A stretch of 37,335 nucleotides of DNA. Source: Gammaproteobacteria bacterium (GTDB lineage Bacteria; Pseudomonadota; Gammaproteobacteria; Steroidobacterales; GCA-2729495). A program made the translations under genes and the position numbers. The notes beneath the pieces were generated by a model that saw nothing but the letters and a program-made list of their open reading frames with translations, did not search any database and was not told where the DNA came from. The stretch spans positions 1 to 37,335 of the forward strand of contig JAHDYM010000019.1 of assembly GCA_023383705.1 (NCBI GenBank), in the 5' to 3' direction. This document shows positions 1 through 10,674 of this stretch, in pieces; the stretch's first letter is position 1; each line of letters begins with the position of its first letter.

Positions 1-484
1 CCAGCCCGACCTGGGCGAGGCAGTTGAAGATGATGCGCACGATGCTCAGGGACAGGTAGGCCGCATCCTCGAGCTCCGGATTCTGTGCCGCCAGCAGTTT
101 CACCGCACCGGCACCGGCCTGGTCCGTGATCGCCGTCAGAAGGAAGCCGACGCCGGCAACAAGACCGGCACCCGGCAGCAGCCGTGCGGCCGCCAGCCTG
201 GAATCGCGAAACAGCTGGCGTGCCGACAAGCCCAGCACCACGCAGGCAAAGCCGCTCAGCAGATGGCCAAGGCCCGACAACCGCCACGGCAACGAGCCCA
301 GCGCATTCTTCAGTTTGTCGAGATCGGCGTAATCAATGCGTGGGTCCTTGAAGCCCAGAAAATTCGGCTCGATATACAGCGCATTGATGTTGTGAACCAG
401 AAAAGCCATACAGATGACCAGCGCCGACAGCCCCATCAGGGTGCCGGGCGGGTACCGCAATGACTTGTCACGCTCGGGCGGCAC
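1..484 (-). CDS. Multi-pass membrane protein of unknown family (3' part outside window)
   Basis: The frame opens on the minus strand with GTG at 484 and stays open to the left edge, so the C-terminus is missing. The GTG is preceded by AGGGGG about seven bases upstream, a good ribosome binding site; an in-frame ATG at 436 would cut into the first hydrophobic segment. The 161 visible residues contain at least three hydrophobic helices, near residues 17-35, 72-90 and 103-122, and a fourth begins at the window edge. A short polar stretch ([14 protein letters not shown]) lies after the first helix. I do not recognise the family. It is on the same strand as the CIA30 gene upstream of it with a 96-base gap, so co-transcription is possible. 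Coding status is supported by the RBS and codon usage; the function is unknown. Confidence 0.6.
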   Translation of the reverse strand, partial: MPPERDKSLRYPPGTLMGLSALVICMAFLVHNINALYIEPNFLGFKDPRIDYADLDKLKNALGSLPWRLSGLGHLLSGFACVVLGLSARQLFRDSRLAAARLLPGAGLVAGVGFLLTAITDQAGAGAVKLLAAQNPELEDAAYLSLSIVRIIFNCLAQVGL

Positions 485-580
485 GGTATTCCCCCTGGTT
501 GTACAGACGGTTTGCAGATACTGGTGGACGACCCACGAGTACACGAGCATAGCAAAGGCGGCCCGACCGGCGGGGATTCT

Positions 581-1207
581 TCAGGCGTAGAGCGCGATCC
601 GGGCAAGTGCGATATCCGCCTGGAATTCACGCATCCAGCCGAGGATGGCGATGCGGTTGAGCCGGCTGCTGTCCAGCGGTACCTGCAGTCCGTTGGGTTT
701 GAAGTCTGCCCATGGTATCCGCAGCTGCTGCCATTCGGGTTTCGCAAAAAACGTATACCGGTACGATTCCTCATACCAGCCGCAATCCGCCGTGCGCACA
801 TGCACGTTGTAGTCTTCATTGTTGCCGTGTACCAGCAGTTCGATGCCCTTGTAAGCCGAGCCATCGAGTTCAGCGTCCTGGCTGCCGAAATACATCGCCA
901 TCTGTATGAACCCGCCGTTGCTCTCGCGGGTCACGCGGCCAGTCAGCCGGATGCAGTTCTTGCCATCAACCGTTGCCTTGTCGAGACGGGCGTCGGAAAC
1001 ACCGCCCATCACCCGGTCGCTGAATCCGCGCCAGCCTGCACCAGGCAGCAGCCACGGTTCGGCACCACTAAAGTCGCTGAGGAGCAGTTCGCAGTGGCTG
1101 TCATTCATGTCCTGATTCACCTCACCGGCCAGTGTGCGGAAGCCGCCCGCCAGCGGCAGCAGTCCGAACGCAATCAGTATCGCGCGTCTGTCTGGATGCC
1201 TGCGCAT
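581..1207 (-). CDS. CIA30-family protein (NDUFAF1-like), exported or membrane-anchored
   Basis: The 208-residue protein carries the family hallmark [13 protein letters not shown] near residues 60-72, followed by the beta-sandwich pattern typical of the CIA30 domain (SNGGFIQM near 96-103, a central YKGIEL strand, and a closing region with LNRIAILGW). The domain is named after a mitochondrial complex I assembly factor; in bacteria such proteins are common but mostly uncharacterised. The first 25-28 residues are arginine-rich and then hydrophobic ([16 protein letters not shown]), which looks like a signal peptide, so an envelope location is inferred. Start ATG 1207 has only a weak GGGCGGG element upstream; an internal ATG at about residue 34 is the alternative if the protein is cytoplasmic. 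It is divergent from the fasciclin gene. Confidence 0.82.
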   Translation of the reverse strand: MRRHPDRRAILIAFGLLPLAGGFRTLAGEVNQDMNDSHCELLLSDFSGAEPWLLPGAGWRGFSDRVMGGVSDARLDKATVDGKNCIRLTGRVTRESNGGFIQMAMYFGSQDAELDGSAYKGIELLVHGNNEDYNVHVRTADCGWYEESYRYTFFAKPEWQQLRIPWADFKPNGLQVPLDSSRLNRIAILGWMREFQADIALARIALYA

Positions 1208-1345
1208 GTGCCCGCCCGCTGCCAGATTGAAGCAGCAGCATACGCCTCGTCAGGCCGGCTGTTCCGGAAGTTTGAATCCAGTCACCGGATCCCGGCGAAA
1301 CACAGAACATGCCGGCGATGGTCGCCTGGCTCCTCAGGAGTGGTG

Positions 1346-1891
1346 ATGATGATGACGCGTACAGACCAGATAAAAAATCCGCTTAAAACCATGGCCCTGG
1401 CTGCCCTGCTGCTTGTCGGTGGCTACGCCTCTGTTGGCAATGCCGCACAGAACGCGGCGGCTGCACCGGCTGCCCCTGGTGATGTTGTTGCCGTGGCAAT
1501 TGGTGCCGGCTCGTTCAACACCCTGGTCGCTGCGATCAAGGCCGCTGATCTCGTCGGCGCGCTGCAGGGGACGGGCCCCTTCACCGTGTTTGCACCGACC
1601 GATGCTGCTTTTGCCGCCTTGCCGGCAGGTACCCTCGACAATCTCCTCAAGCCCGAGAACAAGGAACAGCTGAAGTCGATCCTGCTGTATCACGTGGTTC
1701 CGGGCAAGGTCATGTCAGGCGACCTCAAGGGTACTGTCAACGCCGCTACCCTGCAGGGGCAGGCCGTCTCGATCGTGGCAGCTGCTTCTGGTGTGACGGT
1801 CAACGGCGCCAGGGTCGTCAAGGCTGATGTGGCTGCAAGCAACGGCGTTATCCACGTGATCGATGCCGTCATCCTGCCGCCGGCGAAGTAA
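1346..1891 (+). CDS. Secreted fasciclin (FAS1) domain protein
   Basis: This encodes about 181 residues: a signal peptide (hydrophobic [11 protein letters not shown], cleavage probably after GNAA), an Ala/Pro linker and one FAS1 domain. Both conserved FAS1 boxes are visible: [17 protein letters not shown] with the following [10 protein letters not shown] (the YH motif), and the closing box [17 protein letters not shown]1 domains mediate adhesion or surface interaction; single-domain exported forms are common in proteobacteria. Three in-frame ATG codons lie at 1346, 1349 and 1352, after the GGAG at 1337-1340, so the exact first residue is uncertain by up to two codons. The frame is open much further upstream, but that part is antisense to the CIA30 gene and is rejected. 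A strong terminator follows. Confidence 0.88.
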   Translation: MMMTRTDQIKNPLKTMALAALLLVGGYASVGNAAQNAAAAPAAPGDVVAVAIGAGSFNTLVAAIKAADLVGALQGTGPFTVFAPTDAAFAALPAGTLDNLLKPENKEQLKSILLYHVVPGKVMSGDLKGTVNAATLQGQAVSIVAAASGVTVNGARVVKADVAASNGVIHVIDAVILPPAK

Positions 1892-1938
1892 CTTCCAGCT
1901 TTCGACAAGTCCTCCCTGCCTGGCCCCCCACAGGCAGC

Positions 1939-1971
1939 GCGGCCGGCCAAATGCCGGCCGCATTCTTTTTT
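1939..1971 (+). terminator. Rho-independent terminator after the fasciclin gene
   Basis: A perfect 9-bp stem (GCGGCCGGC paired with GCCGGCCGC) has a 5-base loop and is followed by ATTCTTTTTT. It lies 48 bases after the fasciclin stop and reads in that direction. Confidence 0.85.
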
Positions 1972-2036
1972 GAACCGGAATTCCAGCCTGGCTTGTGCCG
2001 ACGCACTTCAGCAGTGTCTGGCCGCAGGACGGGAAA

Positions 2037-2088
2037 GGGGAAAGGTGCCTGACTTATTTACCGATAAATAAATCTGACACCTTTCCCC
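2037..2088. repeat. 24-bp imperfect palindrome, GGGGAAAGGTG type
   Basis: Two 24-base arms (2037-2060 and 2065-2088) pair at 21 of 24 positions around a CCGA loop. Each arm begins GGGGAAAGGTG and ends in TTATTTA at the centre. It sits just after the katG stop codon and could end transcription from the katG side. The right arm reads TCTGACACCTTTCCCC, which resembles dispersed palindromes I associate with REP-type elements in gammaproteobacteria; that link is from memory and unverified. Confidence 0.7.
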
Positions 2089-2097
2089 CGCAGGCTA

Positions 2098-4404
<2,307 letters not shown>

Positions 4405-4452
4405 CTAACCGCGGCTGCGCGAGGCGTCCAACGAAAAAACATGTGCCCCGTG

Positions 4453-4467
4453 ATCGAATTTCCCGAT
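4453..4467. promoter_or_regulatory. Weak candidate OxyR-like half site
   Basis: ATCG-N7-CGAT has the 4-7-4 spacing of an OxyR half element (ATAG-N7-CTAT). It lies just before the chosen oxyR start and overlaps a TAACAT that could serve as a -10 box, which would suit autorepression. No second half element is visible at the expected 7-bp spacing, so this is tentative. Confidence 0.22.
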
Positions 4468-4479
4468 AACATCCCCGGC

Positions 4480-5409
4480 ATGCGCGACCTGCCCTCACTA
4501 AGGCAATTGCACTATCTGGCAGCCCTTGCGGAGCACCGCAATTTCACGCGGGCAGCGGCAGCGTGCTTCGTCAGCCAGTCGACACTGAGTGCCGGACTGC
4601 GGGAACTCGAAACCCAGCTCGGTGTGCTGCTGGTCGAGCGCGACCGCCAGAAAGTCCTGATCACGGACGCAGGCCAGGAAGTGGCAGAGCGTGCGCGTGG
4701 CATCCTCGCGCAGGCGCGGGATCTGGTCGACTGGACCAGTGCCGTGCGGCCGATGTCGGGACTGGTACGACTGGGCGTCATCCCGACAATTGCGCCGTTC
4801 CTGTTGCCGCGCATCCTGCCCGGGCTGCGGGAACGATATCCCGGACTGCAGCTGGGGTTGCGGGAGGATGTGACCGAGGCAGTGTTGCAGCGCCTCGGCG
4901 ATGGCCGACTGGACTTTGCCCTGATCGCGCTGCCGTACGAAACCGGGACCCTGCAGGTAGAGCCGCTGTTCGATGACGCGCTCTGGCTCGTGGCAAACCG
5001 CGATACGCCATTACCCAGGCGACAACGCCTGCAGTTGACCCCGGACATCACCGAGCACCTGTTGCTGCTCGAGGAGGGTCATTGCCTGCGTGACCATACC
5101 CTGCAGGCCTGCGGGTCGGCCGCACCACAGTCGGCCCAGGAACACGAGGCCACCAGCCTGTTGACGCTGATCGAGATGGTCGATTCTGGATTGGGCATGG
5201 CGCTGATTCCCGCACTGGCGCTGGCCAGCGGCCTCGCGAAATCTCCGCGGCTGCAGATCCGTGAACTCGCTCCGCCTGCCCCACGGCGGACCATTGCGCT
5301 GGTGGCGCGCAGTTCCTCGGCACGTCATGCGGAGATGCGCGCACTTGCCGACGCGATCCGGCAATGCAGGCCTGGAAGCGGCTTTGCGCGAGGCCAGACC
5401 GGGATCTGA
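4480..5409 (+). CDS. oxyR: LysR-family peroxide sensor
   Basis: The 309-residue protein has an N-terminal winged helix-turn-helix (LRQLHYLAALAEHRNFTRAA, then SQSTLSAGL) and a substrate-binding-like regulatory domain. The decisive feature is GHCLRDHTLQAC: C202 and C211 are nine residues apart, the same spacing as the redox pair C199/C208 in E. coli OxyR, which forms a disulfide when peroxide is present. The start at 4480 gives the usual OxyR length; an in-frame ATG at 4441 would add 13 residues. Neither has a convincing ribosome binding site. It is transcribed divergently from katG across about 180 bases, so katG is the obvious target. Confidence 0.93.
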   Translation: MRDLPSLRQLHYLAALAEHRNFTRAAAACFVSQSTLSAGLRELETQLGVLLVERDRQKVLITDAGQEVAERARGILAQARDLVDWTSAVRPMSGLVRLGVIPTIAPFLLPRILPGLRERYPGLQLGLREDVTEAVLQRLGDGRLDFALIALPYETGTLQVEPLFDDALWLVANRDTPLPRRQRLQLTPDITEHLLLLEEGHCLRDHTLQACGSAAPQSAQEHEATSLLTLIEMVDSGLGMALIPALALASGLAKSPRLQIRELAPPAPRRTIALVARSSSARHAEMRALADAIRQCRPGSGFARGQTGI

Positions 5410-5424
5410 AACCCGGTCCTGAAG

Positions 5425-5451
5425 CCTTGCCGGTGGTTCACACCGGCAAGG
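5425..5451. terminator. Hairpin between convergent oxyR and the CTERM gene
   Basis: A perfect 11-bp stem (CCTTGCCGGTG with CACCGGCAAGG) has a 5-base loop and lies between two convergent stop codons. Neither side has a T-run, so it may be a bidirectional, weak or Rho-assisted terminator. Confidence 0.6.
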
Positions 5452-5471
5452 TATATCAGTCGTTCAGTGGA

Positions 5472-6053
5472 TCAGCTGCGGCGGGCAAAGCGCCGCGTGA
5501 CGAGACCGGCGAGGCCGGTCAGCAGCAGCCAGACACCAGCCGGCGCCGGCACGGCGCTGATCTCGGCACCACGGCTCAGATCGACGTCGATCTCGAGGGA
5601 ATCGGTGCCGTAGAAGGTGCCGTAAAGTGAATTGAGCGCTAGGCTGATGCTGCCTACACCGGTACCGAGCAGGTTGACCGAGATATCGCCCAGCTTGTTG
5701 ATGCCGCTGAGCCCGGCAAAACCACCGAAGTGGATCTCGTAGTCGTTATCCGCATCTGCCGTGCCATGGCCGCTGAAGGCCGAATCGGCCGTGCCAGTGA
5801 AGTAGCTGCTGGGCGTAAACACACCCATCGAGATCGCCCCCTGGAAATCCAGATCGATGCCGCCACCGATGGTCGGCTCGCCGGTGAAATCCATCCACAG
5901 TTCCACGGACGTGGTTCCGCCCACGGCGTAGGGCACGGTCTGTGTGGCTGGCGACAGATAAACCGAGGCAGCCTCGCTGGTAGTCATGGACAGGCCAGCC
6001 AGCATGGCGACCGCCAGCATGCCCTTCAGGTTCTTCTTTGAGATGTAGTTCAT
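5472..6053 (-). CDS. VPxPA/PEP-CTERM-sorted surface protein with cohesin-like domain
   Basis: The 193-residue protein starts with a signal peptide (MNYISKKNLKGMLAVAMLAGLSMTTSEAA). A single beta-sandwich domain follows, beginning VYLSPATQTV and containing VELWMDFTG and GGIDLDFQG, the pattern of a cohesin-like fold. The C-terminus is a sorting tripartite: VPAPAG, a hydrophobic helix (VWLLLTGLAGLV) and a basic tail (RRFARRS). Proteins with this tail are processed by exosortase (EpsH family) in the inner membrane and usually exported with exopolysaccharide. No exosortase gene is in this window. The frame is open further upstream, but the start at 6053 fits the signal peptide. It is divergent from the 35-residue peptide gene. 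Confidence 0.82.
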   Translation of the reverse strand: MNYISKKNLKGMLAVAMLAGLSMTTSEAASVYLSPATQTVPYAVGGTTSVELWMDFTGEPTIGGGIDLDFQGAISMGVFTPSSYFTGTADSAFSGHGTADADNDYEIHFGGFAGLSGINKLGDISVNLLGTGVGSISLALNSLYGTFYGTDSLEIDVDLSRGAEISAVPAPAGVWLLLTGLAGLVTRRFARRS

Positions 6054-6286
6054 TGTATGTGGCCCCCACCGCATCGTTATGTATTTAAAGCGATATTGGC
6101 TGCTGCAGACCGTCAAATGTCGCCTATCTGACATAAGCTGGGACAAATATCACGTGCCGCCGACCTCTGCCAACCCACCCTACCGTTACACATCGATACA
6201 AAGTGTTACCCCCCTGAAAGGAATCCCTTGTCGCCGGTCCCTAGAGTACGTCCCATAGAGAAGCCAACCGGCACGAGGAGACGACA

Positions 6287-6394
6287 ATGACCAACGAAGA
6301 ATTCAACACTGGCGGTTACGAGTTTGGCGACCTGCTGCTGTCCGTGACGGCAATGCTGGTCACCGTGGTAGCCACCTGGCAGTTCCTGCTCTAA
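6287..6394 (+). CDS. Small single-pass membrane peptide, 35 residues
   Basis: The ATG at 6287 follows GAGGAG (6275-6280) with six bases between, one of the best ribosome binding sites in the window. The frame encodes 35 residues: an acidic polar N-terminus (MTNEEFNTGGYEFGD) and one hydrophobic helix (LLLSVTAMLVTVVATW) ending FLL. A strong terminator lies about 90 bases downstream and reads in the same direction, so RBS, frame and terminator together make a complete small transcription unit. Upstream is a near-direct repeat, TCCCTAGAG (6238-6246) and TCCCATAGAG (6251-6260), which could be a regulator site. I do not recognise the peptide. Possibilities include a membrane-complex subunit, a regulator or a toxin-like peptide; none is supported over the others. 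Confidence 0.65.
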   Translation: MTNEEFNTGGYEFGDLLLSVTAMLVTVVATWQFLL

Positions 6395-6486
6395 GGCAGG
6401 GCGCCACAGTCACCCGGGGATCGCCGCGGCCCTTCCCCTTCCTCCGCCCCCCCCTTGGAGGTTATAGCCCGCGGTCCCCAAGTGAA

Positions 6487-6527
6487 GCCCACCGCTCCAC
6501 CCCCCTGGAGCAGGTGGGCATTTTTTT
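6487..6527 (+). terminator. Rho-independent terminator after the small membrane peptide
   Basis: GCCCACC-GCTCCA pairs with TGGAGC-A-GGTGGGC, a 13-bp stem with one bulged A around a CCCCCC loop, followed by ATTTTTTT. The T-run is on the plus strand, so it terminates transcription from the left. It abuts the receptor gene's stop codon on the other strand. Confidence 0.85.
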
Positions 6528-8868
6528 AGAAGCGCCACAACACGCCAATATTCGGCGCAAACCGGATCCAGTCATCCACATCCCGATCCAGCGCATAAAC
6601 ACCACCGCCGGCATCCCGCACGGCGTACTCGACACAACAGGCGTTTTTCTGCGCCAGCAGGTTGGTGAATTCCACGAAGGTCAGCAGTTCGCTCTTTTCA
6701 AGGGCGAAGGTATAGGCGACGCGCAGGTCCACGGATTTGAAGGCATCGAAGCGCGTGGCGTTGCGCTCGCCGACGACTACCGGCGGCACCTCGCCCGGCG
6801 GTGCCTCACCGAGGCGTACCGGGGTAGTCGGCCAGCCGGTGTGCCAGGTGCCCGCCAGCGTCACATCCCAGGCACCATTGATCCAGTTGAGGCCGGCATT
6901 GAAGGAATGCGTCTGGTCCCAGCTGCGCCGGACTTCATCGCCACCGATATCGTCGTCGGCCTGTGACCAGGTGTAACTCAGCCACCAGGCCCACGGACCC
7001 GCGTTGCGCCGGTTGAGCAGCAACTCGAGGCCACGCACGCTGCCCGAAGTGGCTGCCACCTGGATGCGGTCGGTCTGCAGCTCCGGGATCAGCACCAGCG
7101 GATCGAACTGGTTCTCGAAACGCGGCCTCAGTTCCTCGTAGTCCTTGTAATAGGCTTCCAGCCGCACGTGGATCCTGTTTTCGAGCGCGTGCTCGGCACT
7201 GAGGATCAGGTGATCGGCGCGCTGGGCCGGAAAGAATGTGTCGATGCCGTCCTCGAGCTGCAGCTCGTTGATCCCCTGCGCCTGGTGGAAACGGCCCCAG
7301 CTGGCGCGCAGCTCCGTGCGGTCGGTCGGGTCATAGCGCAGGTTGAGGCGCGGACTGAGCTGCGTACCGCCATCGACACGATCCCAGGTCTGGTCGTCCC
7401 AGCGCATGCCCAGCTCGGCCGTGAGACGGTCCGTCATCCGCCAGCGGCCGCTGAGGAAGGCACCCGTCTGGTTGCCGTCCGGCTGCAGGTTTGACTGGCG
7501 CACCGTCACGCTCGCCGGCGAATCCGGCCACGGCTCGCCGGCAGACACGTCGAGACGGCTCGCATAGGCGTAATGCGCATTCAGCAGCCCCAGGTCCACA
7601 CCGTAGCGAAACAGCAACTCGTCATCGCCCTGCTGCAACTCGAGGCTGAGGTTTGTCGCGGTGAAGCTGCGATGATCGTGGACGTAACCAACACGCTTGC
7701 CGGGGTCATCGACGGTGCCATCGCGATCGGTATCGATGTTGGTATAGGACAGGAGTACCGACCCCGAAAGCCGCTCCGACCAGCGATGTTCGGCCGTGCC
7801 CCAGACATAGGCACTATTGTCGCCGACCTTCGAGTACTCCGTCTCCTGCGAATTGTTCACCCGCAGATGTTCATTGACGACCAGCAGGTGCAGCGCGGCC
7901 GTGGTGGCCTCGGAAAAGTCGTATTCCACTTTTGAAAAAGAGTCGAGATACTTCGGTTCACCGAGGTTGCTGTTGATCAGGTTGATCACCTCGGCGAGAT
8001 TGCTGCGCCGACCGGACAACAGCCAGCGCCCGCGGGTGTCATCGAAGCTGCCGCCGGCAATGCCATTGGTGTGATAGAGCGATGCGCCGATCGCACGCAT
8101 GCCATCCACCGGTGGCTCGATCGAGCGCACATCGATGACCGCACTCATCCGGTCGCCGTAGTGGACCGGGAAGCCGCCGGCATAGACATCCATGGCGCCG
8201 ACGATTTCCGCATCCAGCACGCTGACCGGACTGAAGAAGTTCTTCAGGTGGAAGGGTTCGGACAGGGGCATGCCATCGAGCACTACCTCGGTCTCGTTCT
8301 CCTCGCCGCCACGGATATGCGCCAGCCCCGACACGCCGTTGCTGGCCGCACCCGGCAGGCGGTGCACCGCGCGCAGGCTTTCGTCGGCGAGTTTTGGCAG
8401 GGCGCGCAGTTCGTCCTGCACCAGCACGGTACTGACGCCGAGATCCTCGCTGGCCAGCACATAGCGGCTGGCCGTCACCACGATCGTGTCGAGGCGCGCA
8501 TCGGCCCTGGCAGGCCGGTCGGACTTGTCACGCGTTCCGGCTGCGACAACCGACCAGACGTCCTGGCCCATCGGCTGGAGCTTCAGGCCGTGCGGCGCGA
8601 GAATTTCGTCGAGCAGCGCGACGCCGCTGGCAGCCTCAGGCTCCTGCTGCACGCGCATCGACGGGGAAACCAGCCGGTCGTTGTAGATCAGCGTCAGACC
8701 ACGGCCCTGCCATTCGCGCAGCACCTCGCCGACTGGCCGGCCGAGCCAGGTGTTTGCAGCGGATGCCGGCAAGACGGGCGCGAAACCACAGCTGGCTGCC
8801 AGCAGTAGGCAGGACAGGATCCGCAATACATGACGCAGCGCCGGTTGGGAATGGAAGAAACCAGACAT
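6526..8868 (-). CDS. TonB-dependent receptor with STN signalling domain (FecA type)
   Basis: The 780-residue outer-membrane receptor has a signal peptide (residues 1-38), an STN domain (about 40-110) that in FecA-type transducers contacts the anti-sigma factor, a TonB box (DTIVVTA near 127-133), a plug domain (about 145-260, with LAHIRGGEENETEVVLDGMPL) and a 22-strand-type beta barrel ending in phenylalanine (IGVLWRF). It lies downstream of an ECF sigma factor and a FecR-like gene on the same strand, the standard surface-signalling order. The ligand is unknown; iron chelates are the usual substrate, but carbohydrates and others occur. The start at 8868 is chosen over an upstream TTG because it gives a normal signal peptide. 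No good RBS is visible. Confidence 0.9.
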   Translation of the reverse strand: MSGFFHSQPALRHVLRILSCLLLAASCGFAPVLPASAANTWLGRPVGEVLREWQGRGLTLIYNDRLVSPSMRVQQEPEAASGVALLDEILAPHGLKLQPMGQDVWSVVAAGTRDKSDRPARADARLDTIVVTASRYVLASEDLGVSTVLVQDELRALPKLADESLRAVHRLPGAASNGVSGLAHIRGGEENETEVVLDGMPLSEPFHLKNFFSPVSVLDAEIVGAMDVYAGGFPVHYGDRMSAVIDVRSIEPPVDGMRAIGASLYHTNGIAGGSFDDTRGRWLLSGRRSNLAEVINLINSNLGEPKYLDSFSKVEYDFSEATTAALHLLVVNEHLRVNNSQETEYSKVGDNSAYVWGTAEHRWSERLSGSVLLSYTNIDTDRDGTVDDPGKRVGYVHDHRSFTATNLSLELQQGDDELLFRYGVDLGLLNAHYAYASRLDVSAGEPWPDSPASVTVRQSNLQPDGNQTGAFLSGRWRMTDRLTAELGMRWDDQTWDRVDGGTQLSPRLNLRYDPTDRTELRASWGRFHQAQGINELQLEDGIDTFFPAQRADHLILSAEHALENRIHVRLEAYYKDYEELRPRFENQFDPLVLIPELQTDRIQVAATSGSVRGLELLLNRRNAGPWAWWLSYTWSQADDDIGGDEVRRSWDQTHSFNAGLNWINGAWDVTLAGTWHTGWPTTPVRLGEAPPGEVPPVVVGERNATRFDAFKSVDLRVAYTFALEKSELLTFVEFTNLLAQKNACCVEYAVRDAGGGVYALDRDVDDWIRFAPNIGVLWRF

Positions 8869-8927
8869 GCTTGTGAGCGCTGCAGCCCTGGGCAAGAGCG
8901 CAGCGATATTAGCATGGCAGGCCCCGC

Positions 8928-8952
8928 TCGCCCGGCAGCAGGGACCGGGCGA
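8928..8952 (-). other. Hairpin between the FecR-like gene and the receptor gene
   Basis: An 8-bp perfect stem (TCGCCCGG with CCGGGCGA) with a 9-base loop lies in the 97-base gap. There is no T-run. A TAATAT (minus strand, 8911-8906) downstream of it could be a -10 box for separate transcription of the receptor. Confidence 0.35.
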
Positions 8953-8965
8953 CAGGCGCCAGCGA

Positions 8966-10012
8966 TCAGTCGTCGTTGCGCGCCCGAACGGTGATCAGGC
9001 TGCGGTCCGCGGTGTAGTCCAGCGGCGTGGTGGCCATGACAGCCGCCAGTGCGGCATCCGGTCGCAGGCCGGCAATCGAACCACGCAGCACGATCCCTGC
9101 CGCCGAGGATTGCAGTGCCGGCGATGCGTACTCGAGCTCGCGGCCGGTCTCGCGTGAGGCCCAGACGAGGAACTCCGACAGCGTGCGTTGCTCGATTGCA
9201 AAGGGTGGCGTCACTTCCTGGGTCCAGTCCCAGAGCGCGGCAGTACGCGCGATGGCCTTGCGCTGCACGCTGCCATCGGCCTTCAGCAGCAACTGCTCGC
9301 CTGCCCTTGCTTCTTCTGCAAGCGCCGCACCGGACACTTCAACGCGTCCCTCGCGCACGCTCACCAGCATCTGGTCAGGCGCAACACGCAGCTCGTACTG
9401 CGTACCCAGGTGACGGGTACTCCCGAAGCGCGACTCGAGTACCAGCGGATCGGCCGCAAGGCTGCGTTGGCCGGCATCCAGATACACGGCACCGCGCTCG
9501 ATCACGATCCGTTCCGGCGTCAGCAAGGCGATGCGTGTATCGGTATCCAGCCGCAGGGTGATGCCATCACGGAGTTTCAGCGCGGCACGGCCCTGCGGAC
9601 CGGTGACGATGCCCTGCCCCGCTGCCAGCGTCTGCCGCAAGGTAGCCGGTTGCCAGTCGCCGCCAGCACCGGCCTCGACGGCACCGCTGACCCGGCTGAG
9701 GGTGGCCAGCGGAGCCACCGGCTGGTTCAGGAGCGGCAGGGCGAGCCAGGCGCCGATGGCTGCCATCGCCACGCTGGCAGCGAGGGCCAGTCGCGGCCAG
9801 CGCCGGACCCTTGGCCGGGCCACCGCGCGCAGCATCGATTGCGCCTGGGGTTGCCGGGCGGTCACCACGGCGCGCCACTCCGCCTCGACCGCTGCGCGTA
9901 CCTGCCGGGCCAGTTCCGCAGGCGGCTCGGCTCGCGGACCCGCTTCGCGCAACAGACCGGCCAGCGAGGCTTCCTCGCCGGGCCGCATGTCCTCATCGTC
10001 CTTCTGCATCAT
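8966..10012 (-). CDS. FecR-like anti-sigma factor / transmembrane sensor
   Basis: The 348-residue protein has a cytoplasmic N-terminal region (1-72), one transmembrane helix (about 73-95, LALAASVAMAAIGAWLALPLL), a periplasmic FecR domain (about 105-260, with RLDTDTRIALL and RFGSTRHLGTQYELRV) and a C-terminal STN-like module that ends in ITVRARNDD. It would hold the adjacent ECF sigma factor inactive and relay the ligand-bound receptor's signal. The start at ATG 10012 has GGGGGAG nine bases upstream; a GTG at 10033 overlaps the sigma stop as GTGA and is the alternative. The N-terminus is longer than in E. coli FecR and lacks an obvious DUF4880-like signature, so its sigma-binding mode is uncertain. 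Confidence 0.85.
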   Translation of the reverse strand: MMQKDDEDMRPGEEASLAGLLREAGPRAEPPAELARQVRAAVEAEWRAVVTARQPQAQSMLRAVARPRVRRWPRLALAASVAMAAIGAWLALPLLNQPVAPLATLSRVSGAVEAGAGGDWQPATLRQTLAAGQGIVTGPQGRAALKLRDGITLRLDTDTRIALLTPERIVIERGAVYLDAGQRSLAADPLVLESRFGSTRHLGTQYELRVAPDQMLVSVREGRVEVSGAALAEEARAGEQLLLKADGSVQRKAIARTAALWDWTQEVTPPFAIEQRTLSEFLVWASRETGRELEYASPALQSSAAGIVLRGSIAGLRPDAALAAVMATTPLDYTADRSLITVRARNDD

Positions 10013-10029
10013 GTCCTTCAACTCCCCCG

Positions 10030-10647
10030 TCACGTGCCGGTCCCGGACAGGCTCGCCAGTACATCCTGTGCGGCTGCGCCGAACACCGATTCAAGGGCAT
10101 CGCGAAACGCCACCCGCGCACGTGCCAGCAGTGACTGTGTAGCCGTCGTGCCGATACCGAGTTCCACGCCGATCTCGTCGACCGACAGTCCCTCGACATA
10201 CTTCATCTCCAGCGCGTCGCCGTAGCGCGGCGGCAGGCGATCCAGTATCGAGCGCACCAGGCGCCGCGTTTCGGCCTGGTCGTAGCGACTGGCCGGCTCT
10301 TCCTGCCCGGGGGCTGCAATCGATTCGACCGCAGCCCGGAGTTCCGCACTGTCCTCCATGAGCACGATCTTGTCGGCATGCCGGCGCCTGGTGCGCAGCC
10401 AGTCCACCACTTCATGCCGGCAAATCTGGCAGACCCAGGTGAACAGCGAAGCGTCGCCGCGAAAATCCGCCAGCTTGCGCATGGCCTTGACCAGCGTGGC
10501 CTGCACGACCTCGGCGGCTGCATCGGCATCGCCGCCCAGGCGCGGCAGGGCGAAGCGATAGACGCGCGGGAAATAGCTGTCGAAGAAGGTGGTGAACGCG
10601 CGTTCATCGCCCTTCAGCATCGCGGCTACAAGTTCTGCGGAGTCCAT
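10030..10647 (-). CDS. ECF sigma factor (FecI-like)
   Basis: The 205-residue RNA polymerase sigma factor has region 2 near residues 10-85 (ERAFTTFFDSYFPRVYRFA, then DFRGDASLFTWVCQICRHEVVDWLR) and region 4 near 130-185 (LDRLPPRYGDALEMKYVEGLSVDEIGVELG with a helix-turn-helix). Region 2 is the standard ECF core-binding and -10 recognition segment. It heads the sigma, anti-sigma and receptor unit, so it most likely transcribes the receptor gene and possibly the divergent enzyme operon. The ATG at 10647 follows directly on a GTG at 10650; neither has a strong RBS. An extension after region 4 (EVFGAAAQDVLASLSGTGT-like tail) is short and of unknown role. Confidence 0.88.
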   Translation of the reverse strand: MDSAELVAAMLKGDERAFTTFFDSYFPRVYRFALPRLGGDADAAAEVVQATLVKAMRKLADFRGDASLFTWVCQICRHEVVDWLRTRRRHADKIVLMEDSAELRAAVESIAAPGQEEPASRYDQAETRRLVRSILDRLPPRYGDALEMKYVEGLSVDEIGVELGIGTTATQSLLARARVAFRDALESVFGAAAQDVLASLSGTGT

Positions 10648-10674
10648 CACGCGCTGTTCACACCGGCCGTAGCT

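Noticed and set aside
512-1345. Long plus-strand open frame upstream of the fasciclin start
   Set aside because: It is antisense to the CIA30 gene, whose domain motif and signal peptide are clear; the fasciclin protein has its RBS and signal peptide at 1346.
6054-6240. Sigma-54 promoter for the CTERM gene, expected in some exosortase systems
   Set aside because: No GG-N10-GC pair of the right form was found upstream of 6053.
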